DNA from: Anniella stebbinsi
Taxonomy: Eukaryota; Chordata; Lepidosauria; Squamata; Anniellidae
Assembly (NCBI GenBank): GCA_029215795.1
Contig: JARDYH010000007.1
Location: 63,480,763-63,544,762 of the forward strand
DNA length: 64,000 bases
Reading direction: 5' to 3'
The position numbers and the translations under genes are program-made. The notes below the pieces were generated by a model. The model did not search any database. It was given only the letters and a program-made list of their open reading frames with translations, and was not told the DNA's origin. Positions 56,329 to 64,000 of the stretch are shown here, piece by piece (position 1 is the stretch's first letter; each line of letters begins with the position of its first letter).

Positions 56329-57327
56329 ATGACTGACAGAGGGGGGGAAAGTAAAGGAACTTTGCCAAAAAAGTGGTCAAGAGCGAAGAATCACCCCTCG
56401 GATAAAAGTTGGTCTCGTCTGACTAGAAAGAATTCAGACAATTCAGCAGCAGTTATGACGAATGGGAAAACAGGACCGCAGGCATCCGGAAGTGGGAATA
56501 ATAAAGATGGAGCTAAGCCAGGAGCAGTTGCCAAGACAACGAAACCACAAATGGGGCCAATGACCCTGGAAGCATTACAGGCTAGCATTCAAGGCATGCT
56601 AGATAAACAGAAGCAGGAGATTATGCAAGAGGTGAAAAAGGTACAGACTTGTCAATTGGAATTACAAAGCAGTTTTCAAAAGATTAATGACAGATATGGA
56701 TCGTTGGAGCAACAAATCGGGCAGAACAAAGAGAAGATAGAGAAGCAAGAAAAGATTGTACAAGATATGGACTTACGTCTAATTTCTATGGAAGACAGAG
56801 ATAGAAGAATGAATATACGCATTAGATTTTTCCAGGAACAGCAAGGGGAAAATTTAAAGAATCTGAGAGATAAAGTCATGCAATGGATTAAGGAGGTGGA
56901 CCCTCAGGGATCTTGGGCTGAAGAGGACATTGAAAGGATCCACAGAGTTGGCCCTAAAAGAAGTGGGATGGTCCCAAGAGACATAATAGTGAGATTTGCC
57001 AGCTTTTACAAAAAAGAGAAATTGATGCAAATTATCAGAAGTGCTGGGCAATTGATGTTCCAATCTTCACCGATACAGATCTATCAGGATCTTTGTTATC
57101 AAACCATCCAATGGAGGAAGAGTGTGGAGTTGTGTGCAACTATTCTACACAAGAATTCAATTGTTTATAGCTGGGGATATCCAGTGTTTTTGAGATTTAT
57201 ATACAAGGAAAAACAACAGAGAATAACATCATGTGAGCAGGGAATGGATCTGCTGAGGAGCCTGGATCTGACGGAGGAAGAACAAGACAGAGAAGAAGGA
57301 GGGGCAGCTGGAGGAAGCAGTTTCTGA
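56329..57327 (+). CDS. L1 ORF1 protein, intact, 332 aa
   Basis: RNA-binding chaperone that coats L1 RNA in the ribonucleoprotein particle. I start it at the first in-frame ATG, 56,329; six upstream codons are open but begin with TTG. Layout: basic, low-complexity N-terminus (1-77); heptad-rich coiled coil (about 78-160) for trimerisation; RRM-type domain from about 160 ('RRMNIRIRF', 159-167; 'ERIHRVG', 192-198; 'PRDIIVRFASFYKKE', 216-230); C-terminal domain to about 310 ('YSWGYPVFLRF', 280-290); acidic tail. No stop or frameshift, and the length is normal for L1 ORF1. It is followed after about 240 bp by ORF2. Whether the particle could act depends on ORF2, which is broken here. Confidence 0.88.
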   Translation: MTDRGGESKGTLPKKWSRAKNHPSDKSWSRLTRKNSDNSAAVMTNGKTGPQASGSGNNKDGAKPGAVAKTTKPQMGPMTLEALQASIQGMLDKQKQEIMQEVKKVQTCQLELQSSFQKINDRYGSLEQQIGQNKEKIEKQEKIVQDMDLRLISMEDRDRRMNIRIRFFQEQQGENLKNLRDKVMQWIKEVDPQGSWAEEDIERIHRVGPKRSGMVPRDIIVRFASFYKKEKLMQIIRSAGQLMFQSSPIQIYQDLCYQTIQWRKSVELCATILHKNSIVYSWGYPVFLRFIYKEKQQRITSCEQGMDLLRSLDLTEEEQDREEGGAAGGSSF

Positions 57328-57570
57328 CTGAGAGATGGTTTAAAGAGGGATAATAATAGAAGCAAGGGAGAGGGGGTTCTGTTTGGGTTCCATGTCGGGT
57401 GTTCACCGTCCCCCCCTGAAGGGTTCTAGAAAGAGAGGAAGAGGAGCCATTGCTCGGGGGAACCCAGGATGGAAAGGGGGGAAGTGGGGGATATATGTGG
57501 GGGAGGGGGGAGGGAAGGGGGGTAATTGTAACACCTTAGGAGACCTAAAGGGTAAATTAAAAATGGAGAT

Positions 57571-59735
57571 ATGGAAAATAAAGTAAGATTAATAACTCTA
57601 AATATCAATGGGCTGGGTAGTGTTATCAAAAGGAAGAGGATTGAAGGGTTGTTGAATAAAAGGAAAGCTGATATAATATTCTTACAAGAAACACATCAAA
57701 AAGAAGATGGAAGAAATGAACTTAAAATGAGGAATATGGGCATATATGAGAAAGCATATGGGACTTCTAAAGCAAGAGGTGTTGCGATAATAATTTCAAA
57801 AAAATGTGCAATCAATGTTGTCAAAGTGGTAAAGGATGTGGGGGAAAGATATATCATAATGCATTGTTTACTGGAGGAAGAAAATATATTTTGGTTAATG
57901 TATATGTGCCAAATGCAAAGCAAAGGGAATTTTATGATAAAGTGTTTAGCAATATGGGGAATGTAAAGAATGCAAATATTGTAATGGTGGGAGATTTCAA
58001 TATGGTGATGGACAAAATGAAAGATAAAGATAACATAAAAGGTATAGGGAAAACAGGATTAGCAAATGTAATGGAGCAAAAAGAATTAAAGGATATTTGG
58101 AGATTAATAAAAGGGGAAGAAAGAAAATATACCTTTTATTCACCAAAATATAAGAGTTTTTCCAGGATTGACTATATATTTGCTTCAAAGAACTTGCCTT
58201 CTAAGATTATAGACTGTGAAATAGATGTAATTAAGGTTTCAGACCATGCATCAATGAATATGGATATTAAAATAAAGAAGGATTATAGAGAAGCAAAAAG
58301 ATGGAGATTAGATACAAAAATTTTAAGTTATAAAAATATTGTGGAGAAAATGAAAAAAGAAATTAAGACTATATGGGAAAGAAATGAAACAGAGATAAAT
58401 TCGCAGGGGATAGTCTGGGACATGATGAAAGCAGTAGTAAGAGGAATATGTATTAGAGAATCGTGCAAATTAAAAAGACAACAAGAAGCACATAGTAAAA
58501 AGATCGAAGAAGAGATTAAGGAATTAGAGGAACAATTTAGAAGGAATAAGGATAAACATATATACGCCCAACTCCAAGCAAAAAAAAAGAACTTGAGGGT
58601 AAGGATATAGAAAGAGTTCAAAAAGAATTAATATATTTGAAAAGGAATGTTTTTGAGTACAGTAACAGGAATTCTAAAATGCTGGCAAGGTCAACGCAAT
58701 CAAAGAAGGAAAAAAATATAGTAGGGACAATTAAAGTTAAAATGGGGAAAAATGTAATTTAATGAAGGATAAATTTAAATTTTTTGAGGAATTTTATCAG
58801 GAATTGTATACCTCAGAAGCGAGTCCACAAATAAGAATACAGGAATATGTAGAGAAAAATTGGAAGATAAAATTAAAAGATAAGGATAGGGATTATATGG
58901 AAGCATTAGTGACGGGGAAAGAAATAGAGGGGATTATTGATAAATTGAAAGGAGGGAAATCTCCAGGAGTGGATGGATTGGGGCCGGAGTATTATAAGAC
59001 ATTTAAAGAAATTTTATTATCAAAAATTGAGAAATTATATAATAATATAATAAAGGGAGAGAAGACCCTGCCATTGTGGGAACATTCGTTGATAATATTA
59101 ATCCCGAAAGCAGACAAGGATTTGATGGATCCAGCTTCATATAGACCTATTTCTTTAATTAATCAAGATGCCAAGATATTTACTGCAATTATGGCAACAA
59201 GATTAAATACTTTTATAAATGAGTATATAAAAAAAGATCAATGTGGATTTATTCCAGGAAGGCAAATGCCAAATTTAATAGGGAGGGTATTAAATATAAT
59301 AAACATTATTAAAAGAAGGAATCTAAAAGCAGGATTGATAGCATTGGATATTTTTAAAGCCTTTGATTGCGTTGAATGGCCGGCATTAAAAACTATTATA
59401 AAGATATTTGGTTTTGGAGAAAGGTTTATGGGAGTGATTAATCAGCTATATGCAAACAACAAGGCCGTGGTGATGGTAAACGATGGTTTAACACAACAAA
59501 TTACCTTAGCCTGAGGTACTAGACAAGGGTGTCCGCTCTCCCCAATTTTATTTGCAATTGTGATTGAAATGCTGGCAAATGTTATTAGGGAGGATGAGAG
59601 GTTGAGAGGGATAGGAGGGGAGGAAAAGATAAAAATTAATATGTTTGCGGATGACACTTTATTGACATTAGAAAATCCGGGGGGAAGCATAGAAGAAATA
59701 AAACAACATTTGAGAGAATTTGGGACTGGCAGTGG
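57571..59735 (+). pseudogene. L1 ORF2, endonuclease-reverse transcriptase, broken and truncated
   Basis: Starts at ATG 57,571. Endonuclease: 'LNINGLGS' (57,598-57,621), 'IIFLQETHQ', 'NIVMVGDFNMVMD' (about 57,975-58,013), 'RIDYIFAS' (about 58,167-58,190) and 'SDHASMNMDI'. RT: 'GKSPGVDGLGPEYYKT' (about 58,950-59,005), 'LIPKADKD', 'YRPISLINQDAKI', 'QCGFIPGRQMPNLI', 'LIALDIFKAFDCVEW', 'GTRQGCPLSPILF' and the catalytic box 'MFADDTLL' (about 59,641-59,664). Damage: frameshifts near 57,885, at an A-run near 58,580-58,588 and near 58,740, plus an in-frame TGA at 59,512-59,514 (likely CGA to TGA by CpG decay). The thumb and C-terminal domain are absent. All key endonuclease and RT residues I can check are kept. 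Confidence 0.9.
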
Positions 59736-60749
59736 ATGGTGTCACTGGGGGCTAGAGAGGAGGGAGTAGCACTGCAGAGCTCTAACAGTGGCTTTATTTT
59801 TAACTATTTTAAACTACCTTTTGTAAATTACTTTTAAACTTTTTAAAACTTTTAAAAATTTTGAAGTTGTGGTTTTTAACCTCTTATTTTTAGACTGTCT
59901 AATTAGTTAATCCCGAACTTTTGATATTGGGTTGCTTTGATAAAGCTAGTGAAGAGAACCTTTCAGTCAGAGTGAATGGTGTTTACCAGAGTTACATTGC
60001 CTACTAAATCATCCTAAGGAGCGCATTGAGGAGAAAGAAAGGAAAAAAACAAAGGAAAGAAGAGGAAACAAAACAAAAGAACAGAAGTCTGTTTTAACTT
60101 ACAAGAGTGTTAGGTGTTAGGTGCTGTGATTTGTATAAGTTTTGCTGTGAGCGGCTAAGTTCCTGAGGTGCTTATTAGCTCAAAGAAGTGCCTTCTGGCA
60201 GGACGCCCAGATAAAGAAACAAGAAACAACTCTCCAAGATAGATAATATAAAGAAACATAGATAACATAAAGAAACGACTTCCAAGAAATACAACATTTC
60301 AACTTATACAACAACCCAGGAAAAACTGATTGAAACTAATTGGAAACTAATTGGAAAGGCCTGTGAGACGCCTGTGAGAATCAAAGCGGAGGCTGCTTCA
60401 GTGTCCAGGGAAGGCACATCAGTGACGGAGCAGCATGTTAATAGCAAATTAGGAAACCTCTGAAGAAATTACTCCAAGAGTTTCAGTTGTATTATTCCAA
60501 AAATCATCTTGGGATGTGGTAGGATTTGATATTATCAATGTCTGTAGTAGGGGGGTAATCCAATGCTGAAAGGTTTTAAGTAAGCAAGATCTTGGGATTT
60601 GGATTTGATACTTGCTATTTGTTATTGCTAGTATTATTATTATTATTTAGTATATGGTTAGTAGATTGTTAGTAGATTCATCCAATCAGTTAATGTATAC
60701 CCCCACCATAAGAACTTCCATGTAGTTATTTGCCTACTTATGTGTCATA
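59736..60749 (+). promoter_or_regulatory. Long 5' leader of the second LINE
   Basis: About 1 kb of A/T-rich sequence with no long frame, between the L1 break and the first ATG of ORF1. Its start at about 59,736 is placed by the loss of L1 homology and is uncertain by tens of bases. Confidence 0.5.
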
Positions 60750-62684
60750 ATGGTTCTAACCAGAGAAGGATACAAACAATTGGGTCTGGTTCCAGTGGTA
60801 GATAGGAAAGTGCCTCTGGCAAAGGGCCATAAGGGGTACAAACAACCTAAAATAACAAACTTCTTCCAACCCAACCCAGAGGGGAATAAACTATCACCCA
60901 AAGATGATTCTGACATCAATTCAAGGCCAGTCGATGAAATCCTGGACTGGTCATTGGGCCCTTCCTGTATAATGAAATCCCTGGACTCAGAATTGCGGGA
61001 GGAAGGTAGATGCAGCCTGGCGAATGAATTGGCTTTGAGTGGAGATGGCCATTCAATGTTTATTCAACACGTCCCATCACCACAAGGAAATTTAAAAGGG
61101 TCTACAATTCTGTCTCCCTCAAACAGTGGGAGGGCTAGTAACGGTGACCTATCCCCTCCTGAACCAAACCAGTGCCAAAGCTCATTTGAGGACAGGAAGA
61201 TGGGCTCCCAAGTGATTACTAGTTTGCTTGGTAATCAACATGAGTTGATCAAATCACTCTTTATTAGTTGGTCAGAGGACATAACTTGGATAAAGAAATT
61301 CTTGTCCGAGTGTAAGGACCTTCTGACCATACTTACTGATTTTGTATTATCTAAATATAATGGGGTGGATGAAGTTAATGGTAGAGGCCTTGAAATAAAG
61401 GAAGATATGTACGGTTCTAAGACAAAAGCCCATGGCCCAGCAGTTATTAATTTGACAGAGCAAGTATACCCTACTGGGAAAGAGGTGAAAACATTTGTCA
61501 AAAGAAAGAAAGATAAAAACATAAGCCCAGGCACTAAGAACTTTAAGAACTTTAAGCACAAAAAGATCACAGCTCCTAGCCGTGCGAGGAAGAAATAAAA
61601 AAACATTAGAAGTTCATCCAAGGATAAAATTTCGGCTAAAATGAGATTTGACAAACTATTTAAGATCCTGGAGGATAAAAATAAGAAACAGGTAACACGG
61701 GTGGTGACACCTGGTAATAACACGGTAAAGGAGACGGATGCCAGTGCTGTGATGACACCAAAGTTAACTTCTCCATGTAAACAGGTTGAACCACAAAACT
61801 CAAGTGCATTACAGGACCCTTGGTCAATTACTGGCCTTGAAAGTAAAAAAATATCATCCCCACTAGTGAGGAGAAGGGTAGGAACCCCCACATATCTTAA
61901 CTGGACAAAGAAAGTATGGCATTTACAGCTAGTGAAACATAATTTGGTTTTTATTAATTACCCAAAGCCAGCGGGCAATCTAACTCAGCAGGAGCGTATA
62001 GTGCATTTTTTGCAACTCACATCAGCTCTCCCTGAAAAGACAGTAGACTTAGATTTGTACTCAGTACAAAAAATTGAATATCTCTTCAATAACTATAAAT
62101 CGGCAAGAGCTATAATCACCTTCACCTCATCTACCATTGCAGCTAGAATATACGAAACTAAAGAGGAATACCTCTGGTTTGGTATGAAAGTTAATAGACA
62201 TTTTAAAGATGTTTCTCCAATTTTTTCTCTGGGAAATCTTAGAAGAGGGAATAGGCACTTTTGTAGTCCTCCCTATACAGAGCCACCGATCAGAAATCTG
62301 ATAGATTTAAATGCCATAAATGACTCTTCGGGTAGCATTTTGCCCCACACATCCCAAGGTTTTTTAACTTTGGGAAACCCTACTGTCCATAGAGATATGG
62401 GACAAATAAAGGTGGAGGACTCAAATGCCCCCTCTGGATTTTTTTGCCCAGAAAAACTAAAGTTAATAGATAGCTTTGATGCCCTACCATGGCAAGACCA
62501 ACAGGAGACCTTATCAAGACTATCAACTCTGCTAGAGCTATTGAAGAAGAATATGCAGAACACTGTGCAATCTCCACTCCAAGATTCTGCTGTAGTTGGG
62601 AACCCCAGTAAAAGAGGGTCAATCAGGCAAGCTAAGGAAGAGTGTGTCACCTATAGAGCCCAGGATAAGCTTCAACCCCCCTAA
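60750..62684 (+). pseudogene. Second LINE ORF1, one nonsense codon, PIP-box motif at N-terminus
   Basis: One reading frame of about 644 codons from ATG 60,750, broken only by TAA at 61,596-61,598; the frame continues unchanged to 62,684. Near the N-terminus, residues 32-39 read QPKITNFF, a full match to the PCNA-binding consensus Q-x-x-(I/L/M)-x-x-(F/Y)-(F/Y), with basic residues just before it (K25, K28, K31). The middle is low-complexity and basic with a helical segment (about 61,270-61,360). The part at about 61,900-62,215 ('VWHLQLVKHNLVFINYP', 'ARAIITFTSSTIAARIY') looks like an RRM-type fold, as in many LINE ORF1 proteins. ORF1 proteins bind element RNA; a role in recruiting PCNA is my inference. 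Confidence 0.7.
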
Positions 62685-63114
62685 TAATATGGGAGAGGTG
62701 GCTCTAGGTGCAGAGACTTTGGCACTACAGCTCTCTATACGATGTCAAAATAATGTCTCCATGAACCATAGTGCCCAGGGAGATAATTCAGATCAAATTA
62801 GTCCTATCTTAGATCAATATGCGACTAAGAACACAAACCATAAGCCAGAAACACTATACCCCAGTATCTGTGTAATTAAGAGATCCCTACATGGACATCC
62901 CTTGATACACAAGGGAGAATGCCCAGAGAAAAAGCAGGACATGCAGGTATCCATAGATAGTGGGGCTCAAACAAAGAAGGGCCGCAAACTGTGTATGAAC
63001 CCTGCAGTATTTGAAGGAAAGCTGTCACTGAGCCCAGTTGGAGAAGATATCTCTTTAGAAGCCACCAAACCAAAGCAAGGTAACATACCGAAATTGAGGT
63101 CTGGTGAAGCCTGA
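62650..63114 (+). pseudogene. Open stretch between ORF1 and ORF2 of the second LINE
   Basis: After ORF1 stops at 62,684, the +1 frame stays open to TGA at 63,112-63,114 and is in the same frame as the ORF2 endonuclease that follows. It may be the ORF1 C-terminus reached by a one-base slip at the C-run near 62,675-62,680, or the N-terminus of ORF2 with a nonsense codon. No domain recognised. Confidence 0.45.
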
Positions 63115-63153
63115 CAATGCCTAGATAGAAGTAGATGTAATGATGAAACTTTA

Positions 63154-63980
63154 ATGCCTGATTTAACTCAAAGGCTACATCTGGAAGTACAAACAGAGTC
63201 GCTTAAACTACTGTCTTGGAATATTGCGGGGTGGGAGAATAAGTTAAAGGACCTGGAATTTAAAAAATATTTGTCCAACTATCATATATTTAGTCTACAG
63301 GAAACTTGGACACAAAAAATAGAACTGCAAGGTTATCAAGTATATTCAGCACCAGCTAAAAAGATCTATAAGAAGGGGAGGAGCTGTGGTGGCCTTGCCA
63401 TGGGGATATCTGGCAGCCTAAATGTTGAGGCCCAGGAAATAGCTACCAACTCACCATTCCTGCAGGCCATTCGGCTGACTAATCAGAAGGGGGTTAGTTT
63501 AATGTGTATAAATGTATACATCCCCCCTAGAGGATCCAATTATTATGTTTCTAACATCTGGGAGACCTTGGAGGCCCTTTTGGAAGTTGTTAACCAGCAG
63601 TATCTCTTATGCCCAATCATTGTGATGGGAGATTTTAATGCAAGAATAGGAGACGAATATACAATTGCACTAAAAAAGCTATCTCTAAACATGGAAGATA
63701 TAGCATATTTACCAATTAGGAAATCCAGGGATAAGACAATAAATAAGGTGGGTATTTGTTTATTTAGATTAATGTATAAGTTTACAATGTTTATACTAAT
63801 GGCACTGGTTTAGATGAATCATCTGGAAACTTCACTTACGCCTCTTTAAAAGGGGAGAGCGTCATCGACTACTTTCTGTTAAATTCGCTATCTGCCCCAT
63901 ATGTAAAGAAGTTCTCGGTTGGTGCCCAACCAACGAGCGACCATCAACCTTTGGTTCTGGAACTAGTAGGGTTCCAATAG
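63154..63980 (+). pseudogene. Second LINE ORF2, AP-endonuclease domain, frameshifted
   Basis: Cleaves target DNA to prime reverse transcription. Starts at ATG 63,154 and shows 'LLSWNIAGW' (about 63,211-63,237), the 'SLQETW' Mg-binding glutamate motif (about 63,292-63,309), 'CINVYIPPRG', 'IIVMGDFNARIGDE' (about 63,616-63,657), then, after a one-base frameshift at about 63,790-63,800, 'GESVIDYFLLNSLSAPYV' and 'TSDHQPLVLEL' with the catalytic histidine (63,938-63,970). A TAG at 63,978 ends the frame; RT would lie beyond the window. The endonuclease catalytic set is complete, so the damage is light. Confidence 0.82.
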
Positions 63981-64000
63981 ATTAAGAAAGGCCCGATACT

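Larger units (their letters stand above)
55937..59735 (+). mobile_element. L1-type LINE, 5' complete, 3' end cut by another LINE
   Basis: Two-ORF L1 architecture: GGGGGGCGGAGC-type 5' start, 5' UTR of about 390 bp, ORF1 (56,329-57,327), an inter-ORF spacer of about 240 bp, and ORF2 broken by frameshifts. A complete 5' end is uncommon for L1. The element stops inside the RT domain just after the catalytic box, at the point where a different LINE begins. LINEs are not normally 3'-truncated, so the missing end is probably beyond 64,000 on the far side of the inserted LINE. Confidence 0.88.
59736..64000 (+). mobile_element. Second APE-type LINE, clade not assigned, runs off the window
   Basis: A non-coding leader of about 1 kb, a long ORF1 with one stop, and the endonuclease part of ORF2. 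The ORF1 is unlike that of the L1, and the endonuclease ('WNIAGWENKLKDLEF', 'SLQETWTQ', 'GDFNARIGDEY', 'SVIDYFLLNS', 'SDHQPLVLEL') differs from those of the L1 and L2 here. I favour a Jockey/I-group clade. It begins where the L1 breaks off, so it is probably inserted in the L1. Confidence 0.75.

Overview
The window reads as vertebrate, most likely squamate-reptile (lizard or snake), nuclear DNA. I found no host protein-coding exon, tRNA, rRNA or CRISPR array that I could defend. Nearly every interpretable reading frame belongs to a retrotransposon. The mix of L2-, CR1- and L1-type LINEs, tRNA-derived SINEs, hAT-type DNA transposons and dense microsatellites is what lepidosaur genomes look like. 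This is inferred from repeat content alone; no species marker is visible. The region is probably intergenic or deep intronic.

Layout. 0-11 kb: mostly unclassified sequence with an L2-type 3' tail, a solo LTR (2.07-3.12 kb) that itself carries a palindromic hAT element, a CR1 scrap and two SINEs. 11.4-16.8 kb: a three-layer nest. A plus-strand L2-type LINE is split by a near full-length minus-strand L2-type LINE, which is split by a 933-bp hAT-type element. 16.8-19.0 kb: a CR1 3' half, an opposed CR1 end and another LINE tail. 19-49 kb: mainly unclassified sequence with microsatellites, SINEs, three copies of an unfamiliar GCGC-rich repeat (22.2, 29.5 and 44.4 kb), a second solo LTR of the 2-kb family on the opposite strand (38.3-39.0 kb) and a TA-flanked foldback element (40.75-41.34 kb). 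48.4-52 kb: opposed CR1 ends, a LINE with a 5' inversion, and a CR1 interrupted by a short LINE-tail insertion.

55.7-64 kb: a second nest. A fragment of the same LTR family abuts a fourth GCGC-repeat copy. That copy is broken by an L1-type LINE with an intact ORF1 and a lightly damaged ORF2. The L1 ends abruptly inside its reverse transcriptase where a second, different apurinic-endonuclease LINE begins; this one runs off the window edge. Its ORF1 carries a near-textbook PCNA-binding (PIP-box) motif close to the N-terminus.

The elements record an order of events rather than a pathway: LTRs and the older L2 first, then hAT and GCGC-repeat insertions, then L1 and the second LINE. AT-rich, repeat-poor stretches (about 10.4-10.7, 28.2-28.4, 36.9-37.1, 39.66-39.84 and 43.8-44.1 kb) are the best places to look for conserved host regulatory DNA; that is inference from base composition only.
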